Below, one piece after another: positions 24,367-34,977 of a DNA stretch of 64,000 nt. The notes under the pieces are model-generated. The model ran no database searches. It was not told where the DNA came from and saw only the letters and a list, made by a program, of their open reading frames with translations. A program made the position numbers and the translations under genes. Position 1 is the stretch's first letter. Each line of letters starts with the position of its first letter. The DNA comes from Halalkalicoccus tibetensis. GTDB lineage: Archaea > Halobacteriota > Halobacteria > Halobacteriales > Halalkalicoccaceae. Where the stretch lies: positions 335,684 to 399,683 of the forward strand of contig NZ_JBBMXV010000004.1 of assembly GCF_037996645.1 (NCBI RefSeq), in the 5' to 3' direction.

Positions 24367-25626
24367 CTACGCGTCGGGGATCGCGCCCGCCTCGCGCAGC
24401 TCCTCGATCCGCTCCTCGTCGTAGCCCAGCCGATCGAGGATCGCCTCGGTGTCCTCGCCCAGCAGCGGCGGCGCGTCGTCGAACCCGCTGTCGGCACCCT
24501 CGAAGTTCAGCGGGTGGTCGAGGCTCGGGATCTCGCCCGCCGCGGAATGCTCGAGCGATCCCACCATCTCGCGGGCCTCGATCTGCTCGCTTTCGAGCGC
24601 CTCGCTCACCTCGTAGACCGGGCCGACGGGCAGGCCCGCCCCCTCGGCGAGTTCCTCGACCCACTCGTCGGTGGGTCGCTCGGTCAACGTCTCCGACAGT
24701 TCGACCTCTAGCTCGTCCATGTGTTCGACCCGGTCGGCGTTGGAGTCGAACCGCGGATCGTCGAGGAGGTCCTCGCGGCCGATCTCGGTGCAGAACGCCT
24801 CCCAGAGCTTCTGGTTGCCGCAGGCGACGTTCAGATATCCGTCACTGGTGGGGTAGCTCTGATACGGCGCGAGCACGGGGTCCTTGGTGCCCATCCTGCT
24901 CGTCTCCTCGCCGACGAACGCCTTCGCGGCCTGTTTCGTGAGCCACGGCAGTGCCGCATCCAGCATCCCGAGCTCGACGCGCTCGCCCTCACCTGTTCGC
25001 TCGCGCCGGAAGAGAGCGCCCACGATCCCGAAGGCCGCCCACATCGCCGTGATGAGGTCGGTCTGGGGCAGGCCGACCTTCGCCGGGTCGCCCCCCTCCT
25101 CGCCGGTGACACTCATGATCCCGCTCATGCCCTGGACGAGCAGGTCGTAGCCCGGCCGGTCGCTCCAGGGGCCGGTCTCGCCGAAGGCGGAGATCGAACA
25201 GTAGACGAGCCCGGGGTTCAGCTCCCGGAGGTCGTCGTAGCCGAGCCCGAGCCGTTCGGCGGTGCCGGGACGGAAGTTCTCGACGACGACGTCCGCCTCC
25301 TCGATCAGCTCCTTGCAGATCGCGAGCCCCTCCTCGCTCTTGAGGTTGAGCTCGACGCTCCGCTTGTCGTAGTTGACCGTCCAGAAGTAGGGCGATTCGC
25401 CCTGTTCTGCGGCCGACCTCCCTGGGCCCTCGTATCCCTCCGTCGAGACGAACGGCGGGCCCGAGTGGCGGCTGTCGTCGCCCAGCTCGGGCCGTTCGAC
25501 CTTGATCACCTCCGCGCCCTGGTTCGCGAGCATCAGCGTCGCGAAGCCGCCGGTGACGAAGGTCGTGAGATCGACGACGGTGATCCCCTCCAGTATCTGC
25601 TCCTGGCTCGTGTTATCGGGTTCCAT
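24367..25626 (-). CDS. CaiB/BaiF-type (class III) CoA-transferase 2
   Basis: 419 residues. The family features are the start EGITVVDLTTFVTGGFATLMLA-type nucleotide-binding strand, VIKVERPELGDDSR, and VGLPQTDLITAMWAAFG with the expected catalytic aspartate. It differs clearly from CaiB 1 in sequence, so the pair is not a recent duplication. It is 52 bp downstream of a thiamine-diphosphate enzyme in the same direction. A class III CoA-transferase next to such an enzyme is the arrangement of formyl-CoA:oxalate CoA-transferase with oxalyl-CoA decarboxylase, so an oxalate-like or 2-hydroxyacyl-CoA route is plausible but not proven. Confidence 0.87.
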   Translation of the reverse strand: MEPDNTSQEQILEGITVVDLTTFVTGGFATLMLANQGAEVIKVERPELGDDSRHSGPPFVSTEGYEGPGRSAAEQGESPYFWTVNYDKRSVELNLKSEEGLAICKELIEEADVVVENFRPGTAERLGLGYDDLRELNPGLVYCSISAFGETGPWSDRPGYDLLVQGMSGIMSVTGEEGGDPAKVGLPQTDLITAMWAAFGIVGALFRRERTGEGERVELGMLDAALPWLTKQAAKAFVGEETSRMGTKDPVLAPYQSYPTSDGYLNVACGNQKLWEAFCTEIGREDLLDDPRFDSNADRVEHMDELEVELSETLTERPTDEWVEELAEGAGLPVGPVYEVSEALESEQIEAREMVGSLEHSAAGEIPSLDHPLNFEGADSGFDDAPPLLGEDTEAILDRLGYDEERIEELREAGAIPDA

Positions 25627-25678
25627 GATGTAGTGGTTTCCGCTCGCGGTGTTAAACGTTCCCGTCGCTTCTAGGGAC

Positions 25679-27289
25679 TTATTCGAGGTCCGGCCGCGAG
25701 AGCTCGGTCTCCTTCGAGGTGATGACCTCGATCAGTGCGGGCGTTCCCTCCTCGGTCTTCTCGATGCCGCGTTCGATGGCCGCACCCAGCTCGTCGGGGT
25801 CCTCGACGCGCTCGCCGTAGCAACCCAAGCCGTCCGCGACGTCCGCCCAGTGCCCGCCGAAGGGCGTGTCGTAGGAGGCCATCTCGAAGTTGCTCAGGTG
25901 GATCGAGAGGATCGGGATCTCCTCTCGGGCCGCGGTTTCCAGATCGAGGGCGGTCATCCCGATCGCGCCGTCGCCCCAGACGTTGATACAGAGCTTTTCG
26001 GAGTGAACGAGCTTCGCGCCCATCGTCAGGCCGAGCCCGTAGCCCAGCTGGGTGGTCTTGCCCCAGCCAATGTACGAGAGGGGCTCGGTCACCTCGAAGA
26101 AAGGCGCGAGGAAATCTCGGGGATTGCCCGCGTCGTGGGTGATGACGACCTCCTCCTTGTCGACGATCTCGTCGAGCTCGCGGATCACGCGGTAGGGGTT
26201 GATCGGGGTGTCCTCCGAGGTGAGTTTGGGCTCCCAGTCGGCGAGCCATTCTTCCCGAACGTCCTCGATCTCGCTGGCGACGTCGTCGGCCTGCCCGCGG
26301 TCCTCGTCGACCCGCTCGCCGAGCGCCTCGACCAGCGCCTCGAGGGTGAGCTTGGCGTCGCCGACCAGCGAGTGCGACGAGACCTCGTCCTTGTCGATGT
26401 CCGTGGGGTCGAGCGTCGAGTGGACGATCTCGGGGCCGTCGGGCACCGTCAGCCCGTAGGCGGTGTCGGTGAACGAGCAGCCGATACCGAAGAGCACGTC
26501 GGCCTCGCGCATGAAGTGCGAGAGCTGGCCGGGCTCGCTCTTGCTCGCGGCGCCCAGCGAGAGCGGGTGGTCCTCGGGGAACGCGCTCTTTCCATTGAGA
26601 CTCGTCGCCACGGGGGCTTCGAGGGTCTCGGCGAACTCCACGAGCGAGTCCCACCCCTTCGCGTAGTGGACGCCCTGGCCGGCGAAGATCACCGGGCGCT
26701 CGGCCTCGGCGAGGATCTCCGCGGCCGTCTCGACGTCCTCGGGGTCCGGCCCCGAGCGGCGCGCCTTCGAGGGGGTGTACTCGAACTCCCCCTCGAGATC
26801 CGTGTAGAAGACGTCCTTGGGGACCTCGACCACGGAGGGCCGGGGTCGACCGTTGCGAGCGTTGCTGAACGCCCGGCGCATCGTCTCGCCGACGGCCTCG
26901 GGGTCGGCGAGCTGCTCGCAGGACTTGCTCACCGACTGGTAGCTCACCAGCGAGTTGAACTTCGGGTCCACGTCGGTCTTCGCGAGGTCGTAACCCGCGG
27001 GGATCGCGACGATCGGCGCGGACTCGCCGTAGGCCTGGGCGACGGCGCCGATCGAGTTCTCGGTGCCCGGCCCGTGCTGGCAGGCGAACGCGCCGACCTG
27101 CTCGCCGGCGGTCAGCCGGCCGACGGCGTCGGCCATGTGGACCGCCGTTCGTTCCTGTCTGGTGATGATCGACCGGATCCCGGCCTCCTCCGCCGAATCC
27201 GTGTCGAACAGCGGGTTGCTCGGGAACCCGAACAGGTACTCTACACCCTCCTCTCGTAGCGTCTCCGCGATCGCTTCGTTGACGTCCAT
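25679..27289 (-). CDS. Thiamine-diphosphate-dependent enzyme (acetolactate synthase/oxalyl-CoA decarboxylase/2-hydroxyacyl-CoA lyase group)
   Basis: 536-residue three-domain ThDP enzyme. The catalytic glutamate that activates ThDP is E46 in IITRQERTAV. The central domain spans roughly residues 190-320. The ThDP/Mg motif is GDGAIG near residue 440, ending with a single N in HLSNFEM about 28 residues later. It is shorter than typical acetolactate synthase and has no regulatory-subunit gene nearby. The next gene encodes a class III CoA-transferase, which favours a CoA-thioester substrate such as oxalyl-CoA or a 2-hydroxyacyl-CoA. Glyoxylate carboligase or benzoylformate decarboxylase-like activity remain possible. 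The promoter region is shared with the divergent 2-hydroxyacid dehydrogenase and contains TCACCG-GTA-CGGTGA (27296-27310). Confidence 0.75.
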   Translation of the reverse strand: MDVNEAIAETLREEGVEYLFGFPSNPLFDTDSAEEAGIRSIITRQERTAVHMADAVGRLTAGEQVGAFACQHGPGTENSIGAVAQAYGESAPIVAIPAGYDLAKTDVDPKFNSLVSYQSVSKSCEQLADPEAVGETMRRAFSNARNGRPRPSVVEVPKDVFYTDLEGEFEYTPSKARRSGPDPEDVETAAEILAEAERPVIFAGQGVHYAKGWDSLVEFAETLEAPVATSLNGKSAFPEDHPLSLGAASKSEPGQLSHFMREADVLFGIGCSFTDTAYGLTVPDGPEIVHSTLDPTDIDKDEVSSHSLVGDAKLTLEALVEALGERVDEDRGQADDVASEIEDVREEWLADWEPKLTSEDTPINPYRVIRELDEIVDKEEVVITHDAGNPRDFLAPFFEVTEPLSYIGWGKTTQLGYGLGLTMGAKLVHSEKLCINVWGDGAIGMTALDLETAAREEIPILSIHLSNFEMASYDTPFGGHWADVADGLGCYGERVEDPDELGAAIERGIEKTEEGTPALIEVITSKETELSRPDLE

Positions 27290-27295
27290 GGTTCT

Positions 27296-27310
27296 TCACC
27301 GGTACGGTGA
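27296..27310. promoter_or_regulatory. Palindrome in the TPP-enzyme/2-hydroxyacid dehydrogenase divergent region
   Basis: TCACCG-GTA-CGGTGA is a perfect 6-bp inverted repeat 7 bp upstream of the thiamine-diphosphate enzyme start codon, in the 138-bp space it shares with the divergent dehydrogenase. A minus-strand TATA-like TCTTATC lies farther out, around 27337-27345. The palindrome would fall in the early transcribed region of the minus-strand gene, a place that suits a repressor. Confidence 0.35.
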
Positions 27311-27427
27311 CTACCCCATATGCCGTCCGACGATGTGATAAGAGTTACCAATTCTGTCAGTCCGGTGGGGATCCGGCCCGCGGCGCGTTCCGAAACGTTC
27401 AACCTGGGTTGTGACACAGTGACGCAC

Positions 27428-28363
27428 ATGGCCGAGCCCGACCTCGAACAGCTGTACGTCCACGAATCCGTCGAGAACGTGATCCCCGCGAAGGCGTTCG
27501 TCGACGCGTTCTCCGACCTCCCGGTCCCCGCCGAGCTCGTCGGCGACGACGAGGAGTACGACGCGAGCGACGGGGTCGTCACCTACGCCCCCCGCGAGGA
27601 GTTCCTCGACGCCGGCTGGGTCCACTGCGCCCGGGCGGGCTACGACGCCTTCGACACCGAGGCCTACGCCGAGGCCGACGTCCCGCTAACCAACAGCTCG
27701 GGCATCCACGGCGCGACCGTCGGGGAGGTCGCGATCGGCTGTATGCTCTCGCTGGCGCGCCTGCTGCACGTCTATCGGGACCACCAGAACGAGACCGAGT
27801 GGTACACCCCCGAGTACGAGCGCCCCTTCACCGTCGAGAACGAGCGCCTCTGCGTTCTGGGGCTCGGCACCATCGGCGAGGGGATCGCCACGCGCGCCAA
27901 CGGGCTGGGCATGGACGTCGACGGCGTGCGCCGATCGGACGAGCCCGTCCCCGGCGTCTCCGAGATCTACGACCCCGACGAGCTCCACGAGGCGATCTCG
28001 GAGGCCCGGTTCGTCGCGATCACCCTGCCCCACACCGAGGAGACCGACGGCCTGCTCTCGACGGCGGAGTTCGAGGCGATGCGCGAGGACTCGTATCTCG
28101 TGAACGTCGCCCGGGGCCCGATCGTCGACGAGGAGGCGCTCGTCGCGGCGATCGAGGACGGCGAGATCGCGGGCGCGGCGCTCGACGTCTTCGAGACTGA
28201 GCCGCTGCTCGAGGAGTCGCCGCTATGGGAGATGGAGGAGGTCATCGTCATGCCGCATAAGGGCTCGGCGACCAACCGCTACCACCTTGACATCGCGGAG
28301 CTGGTGAGCGAGAACGTCGAACGCTACCGAGCGGGCGAGGAGCTGCGAAACCGCGTCGCCTGA
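27428..28363 (+). CDS. D-isomer-specific 2-hydroxyacid dehydrogenase (NAD(P)-dependent)
   Basis: 311 residues. It interconverts a 2-oxoacid and a D-2-hydroxyacid in the cytoplasm, for example glyoxylate/hydroxypyruvate reductase. The Rossmann motif is VLGLGTIGEGIATRANGLG around residue 143. The catalytic residues are the arginine in VNVARGPIVDEE, the glutamate in VFETEPLLEESP and the histidine in VMPHKGSATNRY. I chose the ATG at 27428; the upstream in-frame part crosses the divergent promoter. With three FAD-linked hydroxyacid oxidases in the window it could complete an interconversion between hydroxy and oxo acids. Specific substrate unknown. Confidence 0.88.
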   Translation: MAEPDLEQLYVHESVENVIPAKAFVDAFSDLPVPAELVGDDEEYDASDGVVTYAPREEFLDAGWVHCARAGYDAFDTEAYAEADVPLTNSSGIHGATVGEVAIGCMLSLARLLHVYRDHQNETEWYTPEYERPFTVENERLCVLGLGTIGEGIATRANGLGMDVDGVRRSDEPVPGVSEIYDPDELHEAISEARFVAITLPHTEETDGLLSTAEFEAMREDSYLVNVARGPIVDEEALVAAIEDGEIAGAALDVFETEPLLEESPLWEMEEVIVMPHKGSATNRYHLDIAELVSENVERYRAGEELRNRVA

Positions 28364-28371
28364 GCCCCTTT

Positions 28372-29628
28372 TCAGACGAACTTAACGATGACCACCACGA
28401 GCCCCGCGGCGACGAGCGCGATCGCCCCGAGGGTTCCGAGCAGGACGGAGGCGCTGAAGTACGTCAACAGCGCGCCCGCGAGCGCCGCACCGCCCGCGCC
28501 GATCCCGAACATCCCGAGGTAGGTGTAGCCGTAGGAGAGCCCGTGGACGTCCTCGGCGGCGTACTCGGCGATGACGACCTGATAGATGGGTGCGGTCGCG
28601 TAGAGACAGAAGCCGAGCACCGCACAGACCAGCAGGAAGGGGACGACGCCGACGCTCGCGGCCGGCAGGAAGAGCACCGCGAGGACGGCGAGCGCCGTCA
28701 GCGTCGACAGCAGCGCGTACTCGGTCTTGACGTGATCGGTGACCCGCCCGCCGGCGTACTGGCCGAGGATGCCGACCATCAACAGACCGGTGTAGATGTA
28801 CTGGGCGGGCTCGGCCGACTGACCCATGATCATGTAGGTGCCGAACTGCGGGAGGTCCGCGATCATGTCGGGCATGAACGTCAGCAGCCCGCGGTAGTAG
28901 GTACCGTACAGCAGGACGACGACGAACGTGAGGGCGAAGCCCGTGGTGAACAGCAGCCGGGAGTCGTCGACGAGCCCTCGGAGGTCGAAGCCGTCGTCCG
29001 CGTCATCAGCCGAACCTTCCGGTTCGGATTCGCCGACCTCCTCCCCCCCGTCGGTCGCGGTCGCGGCGGTCTCGTCGAACTCCATCGAGGAGCCGAGGAG
29101 CACGACGGCCACGGCGGGAAGCGCGAGGGCGACGATCACGAGCCGCCAGTCGAGGAAGATCAGGAGCAGGGCGGCCAGCAGCGGCCCGAAGGCGGTGCCG
29201 ACGTTGCCGCCGACGCCGTGGTAGGCGAAGACGGTCCCGCGCTCCTCGGCGCCGCGACTGATCAGCGAGAGCCCGGCGGGGTGGTAGACGCTCGCCGCGG
29301 CCCCCCAGACGACGATCGCCGCACAGAGCGTGTAGATGTTGGGCGCCAGCGCGAGCAGGAAGAACCCCCCGCCCATCCCGACCACGGAGCCGACGATCAG
29401 CCGGCGCGAGCCGTAGCTGTCCGCGAGCACGCCGCTGGGAAGCGCGCCGACCCCGATCAGCCCGTAGCCGAGGCTCACGACGACGCCGAGGACGAACGCC
29501 GAGACGTCGAAGACGTCGAGCCAGATCACGACGAACAGCGGGATCGACAGCTCGTAGGTGTGGAAGGTCCCGTGAGCGAGCATCGTGAACCCCGTTATCG
29601 ATCGGTCGTTATCGTTCATCCCTGTCAC
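28372..29628 (-). CDS. MFS transporter, 12 transmembrane segments
   Basis: 418-residue major facilitator superfamily carrier. Two six-helix halves flank an acidic cytoplasmic loop (EEVGESEPEGSADDADD, about residues 195-215). The loop 2-3 motif appears as GVLADSYGSRRLIVG. The protein resembles organic-acid or drug-type carriers but the substrate is not clear. It may start at 29628 or at the next ATG (29619). It is separated from the malic enzyme gene upstream on the same strand by 112 bp that contain a TATA-like CAATTAAGAG (29688-29697), so it probably has its own promoter. Confidence 0.85.
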   Translation of the reverse strand: MTGMNDNDRSITGFTMLAHGTFHTYELSIPLFVVIWLDVFDVSAFVLGVVVSLGYGLIGVGALPSGVLADSYGSRRLIVGSVVGMGGGFFLLALAPNIYTLCAAIVVWGAAASVYHPAGLSLISRGAEERGTVFAYHGVGGNVGTAFGPLLAALLLIFLDWRLVIVALALPAVAVVLLGSSMEFDETAATATDGGEEVGESEPEGSADDADDGFDLRGLVDDSRLLFTTGFALTFVVVLLYGTYYRGLLTFMPDMIADLPQFGTYMIMGQSAEPAQYIYTGLLMVGILGQYAGGRVTDHVKTEYALLSTLTALAVLAVLFLPAASVGVVPFLLVCAVLGFCLYATAPIYQVVIAEYAAEDVHGLSYGYTYLGMFGIGAGGAALAGALLTYFSASVLLGTLGAIALVAAGLVVVIVKFV

Positions 29629-29740
29629 CTCGGCCCGTCTCGGGCGTCTGCTCGATCCATGATACCGAACGGACTGTCGTGAACCCTCTTAATTGATCGT
29701 GTTCATGCAGGAATTCGCCGTTCCGAGCGGGGAGCGGGAG

Positions 29741-31993
<2,253 letters not shown>

Positions 31994-32109
31994 ACCGGGG
32001 ACTCGGTACGCGAAGTGAAAAACCACCCGACACACCGATCACGTATCGGACAGAACCACCCCGCATTAGCGACCGTTTGGGAACGGCACCGTGGAAAATC
32101 GGAACGAAG

Positions 32110-34359
32110 CTACTGTTCTTGAGCGTCGACGACCGCCACGGCCGCGAGGTTGACGATGTCCTTGACCTCGTCGCCGCGCTGGAGGACGTGGACTGGCTTG
32201 TCCATGCCCACGAGCATCGGCCCGATCGCCTCCGCACCGCCGAGGCGCTGGAGGAGCTTGTAGCCGATGTTGCCCGCCTCCAGGTTGGGGAAGACCAGCA
32301 CGTTCGCGGGCTCCTCGAGCTCCGCGAAGTCGTAGGTACCCCCGAGGATCTCCTCGACGACGGCGGTGTCGGCCTGCATCTCCCCGTCGACCGGGAAGTC
32401 GACGTCGGGGTCGCGTCGGAGCATGCGCGCCGCGTCGCGCGGCTTTCGCGTCCCCTCGTTGTCGACCGACCCGAAGTTCGAGTACGAGAGCATCGCCGCG
32501 CGCGGCTCGACGTTGAACCGCCGGGCGAGCTCCGCGGTGTGGCGGGTGACCTCCGCGAGCACCTCCTCGTCGGGGTTCTGGTTGACGGTGGCGTCGACGC
32601 AGAAGACGATGCGGTCCTTGAACGCGAGCAGATAGACGCCGGCCGCGTAGTTGGCGTTCTCCGCCGTGCCGATGGTCTGGAGCGGCGGGCGCAGCGCCGA
32701 GGGGTAGTGGTGGGTCAGCCCCGTCAGCATCGCGTCGGCGTCACCCATCTCGACCATCACGCTGCCGATGTAGTTCGAGTCCCGGCGCACCAGGTCGGCG
32801 GCCTCGCTCCGGGTGAACCCTTTGCGCTGGCGGAGCTCGTAGAGGCGCTCTGCGTACTCGTCGAGCTCGGCCTCCGAGAGGTCGACCACGTGCGGCTCGA
32901 ACTCCAGGCCGAGGTCCTCGACCGTTTCCTCGATCGACTCGCGGTTCCCGATCAGCAGGGGCTCCGCGATCCCCTCCTCGCGCATCTGTACCGCCGCGCG
33001 GATCATCTTCTCGTCCTCGCCCTCCGCGAGCGCCACCCGCTTGGGGTCGCTCTTCGCCTTGTTGAGGATGACCCGCATCATCTCGCGGGACTTGCCCAGC
33101 CGAGCCTCGAGGCGCTCGCGGTATTCGTCGAGTTCGACCTCGTCGCGGGCTGCACCACTAGATATCGCCGCCTGCGCGACCGCCGGCGCGACCTCGAACA
33201 GCACCCGCGGGTCGACCGGCTTCGGGAGGATGTACTCCGAGCCGAACTGGAGCGGCTGGTCGCCGTAGGCCTTGACGACGGCGTCGGGGACGTCCTGTTT
33301 TGCGAGGTCGGCGAGTGCCTCGGCGCAGGCGACTTTCATCTCCTCGTTGATCTCCGTGGCACGGACGTCAAGCGCCCCCCGGAAGATGAACGGGAATCCC
33401 AGTACGTTGTTGACCTGGTTGGGGTAGTCGGAGCGCCCGGTCGCCATGATAACCGTGTCCTCCCTCGCGCTCTTGGCGGCCTCGTAGTCGATCTCGGGGT
33501 CGGGGTTCGCCATCGCGAAGACGATGGGGTCGGCGGCCATCGAGCGGATCATCTCCGGGGAGACGATCCCGCCGATCGAGAGCCCGACGAGCACGTCCGC
33601 ACCCTCCATCGCGTCCGCCAGGTCGCCCTCGGGGACGTCGCTCGCGAACTCGCGTTTGAACTCGTTGACCTCGTCGGCGCGCGATTCGGTGATGATTCCC
33701 GAGGAGTCACACATCGTGATGTTCTCCTTTCTGACCCCCAGCGAGACGTAGAAGCGCGCGCTCGCGATCGCGCTCGCTCCCGCCCCCGAGAAGACGACGT
33801 CGAGGTCGGCGACGTCCTTTCCGGCGACCTCCGCGGCGTTCAACAGCGCGGCACCGCTGATGATGGCGGTACCGTGCTGGTCGTCGTGGAAGACGGGGAT
33901 CGACATCTCCTCGCGGAGCGTCTCCTCGATCTGGAAACACTCGGGGGCCTTGATGTCCTCGAGGTTGATCCCGCCGAATGTGGGCTCCATGGCCTTCGTC
34001 GCGGCGATCATCGACTCGGGGTCGTCGAGGTCGAGCTCGATGTCGAAGACGTCGATGTCGGCGAACCGTTTGAACAGGACTCCTTTCCCCTCCATGACGG
34101 GTTTCGAGGCCTGAGCGCCGATGTCGCCCAGCCCCAGCACGGCCGAGCCGTTGGAGATCACGCCGACGAGGTTGCCCTTGGCGGTGTACTGGTACGCTTC
34201 CCCGGGGTCCTCGTCGATCGCGCGACAGGGGCCGGCGACGCCGGGCGAGTAGGCGAGCGAGAGGTCCCGTTGGGTGTTGGTCGGTTTGGTGGTCGCGATC
34301 TCGATCTTCCCCGGCGGGTCGGCCTCGTGGTACTCCAGGGAGTCGTCCTCCAGTGACAT
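32110..34359 (-). CDS. maeB: NAD(P)-dependent malic enzyme with phosphotransacetylase-like domain (MaeB type), copy 2
   Basis: 749 residues, the same domain order as copy 1: malic enzyme domain ([32 protein letters not shown]) then a phosphotransacetylase-like regulatory domain. The two copies differ mostly on the surface and at the linker, so the duplication is not fresh. The pair may differ in cofactor or allosteric control. The ATG at 34359 lies 23-30 bp after CCTTTTTACTCG, so the message is probably leaderless. It is divergent from the lutC-lutB operon, and a long palindrome lies between them. Confidence 0.92.
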   Translation of the reverse strand: MSLEDDSLEYHEADPPGKIEIATTKPTNTQRDLSLAYSPGVAGPCRAIDEDPGEAYQYTAKGNLVGVISNGSAVLGLGDIGAQASKPVMEGKGVLFKRFADIDVFDIELDLDDPESMIAATKAMEPTFGGINLEDIKAPECFQIEETLREEMSIPVFHDDQHGTAIISGAALLNAAEVAGKDVADLDVVFSGAGASAIASARFYVSLGVRKENITMCDSSGIITESRADEVNEFKREFASDVPEGDLADAMEGADVLVGLSIGGIVSPEMIRSMAADPIVFAMANPDPEIDYEAAKSAREDTVIMATGRSDYPNQVNNVLGFPFIFRGALDVRATEINEEMKVACAEALADLAKQDVPDAVVKAYGDQPLQFGSEYILPKPVDPRVLFEVAPAVAQAAISSGAARDEVELDEYRERLEARLGKSREMMRVILNKAKSDPKRVALAEGEDEKMIRAAVQMREEGIAEPLLIGNRESIEETVEDLGLEFEPHVVDLSEAELDEYAERLYELRQRKGFTRSEAADLVRRDSNYIGSVMVEMGDADAMLTGLTHHYPSALRPPLQTIGTAENANYAAGVYLLAFKDRIVFCVDATVNQNPDEEVLAEVTRHTAELARRFNVEPRAAMLSYSNFGSVDNEGTRKPRDAARMLRRDPDVDFPVDGEMQADTAVVEEILGGTYDFAELEEPANVLVFPNLEAGNIGYKLLQRLGGAEAIGPMLVGMDKPVHVLQRGDEVKDIVNLAAVAVVDAQEQ

Positions 34360-34411
34360 ACCTGACCGTCCACGGATACGAGTAAAAAGGTATCGACGGA
34401 GGCGGGTTACG

Positions 34412-34433
34412 CGGTTCGACGATCGACGAACCG
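34412..34433. promoter_or_regulatory. 22-bp near-perfect palindrome between maeB copy 2 and lutC
   Basis: The 22 bp read CGGTTCG, A, CGATCG, A, CGAACCG. Twenty of 22 positions are symmetric. It lies between the minus-strand TATA box of maeB (34382-34389) and the plus-strand lutC promoter, so one dimeric regulator could control malate and lactate oxidation together. The regulator is not identified. Confidence 0.5.
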
Positions 34434-34476
34434 AATGCATGAAAACACCCATGTCGTTGGGGACGAACCACACGGT

Positions 34477-34977
34477 ATGTCCGCCACCGACACGTTCGAA
34501 GACTCCCTCGACGGACTTGCCGTCGGGACGACGCGCCTCTCGCCGGAGGCGTTCGAGGAGACCGTCGCGGAGGCCATCGACGAGCCGGCGATCGGCACGC
34601 CGCTCGGGATCGAGGGGCTCTCCCTCGATGGCACCTCGGTCGTTACCGACCCGACGCCCAACCAGCTCACCGAGGCGACCACCGGCGTCACGGGCGCCTC
34701 GCTGGGGATCGCCGACTACGGCTCGGTCGTCCTGCCCTCGACGCCCGAAGGAGCGGAGCCGGTGAGCCTCTTCTGTGACCTGCACGTCGTCGTGCTCGAC
34801 GCCGACGACATCGTCCCCGACATGCCGACGGCGATCGGGGAGATGGCGACGACCGTCGGCGACGACCGCGGGAGCGCGATCATCGCGACCGGCCCGAGCG
34901 CCACGGCCGACATGGGCGCGCTGGTGCGGGGCGCCCACGGCCCGAAACGAGTCCACGCCCTCATCGTCGAACAATGA
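34477..34977 (+). CDS. lutC: LUD-domain lactate utilisation protein LutC
   Basis: 166 residues of the LUD/LutC family, one of three proteins of the LutABC L-lactate oxidation complex. The typical strand and loop are [21 protein letters not shown], then [16 protein letters not shown], and the end [22 protein letters not shown] matches LutC. I chose the ATG at 34477 because the earlier in-frame ATG falls in the promoter area. The stop overlaps the start of the next gene by 4 bp (ATGA), so the two are translationally coupled. Confidence 0.9.
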   Translation: MSATDTFEDSLDGLAVGTTRLSPEAFEETVAEAIDEPAIGTPLGIEGLSLDGTSVVTDPTPNQLTEATTGVTGASLGIADYGSVVLPSTPEGAEPVSLFCDLHVVVLDADDIVPDMPTAIGEMATTVGDDRGSAIIATGPSATADMGALVRGAHGPKRVHALIVEQ

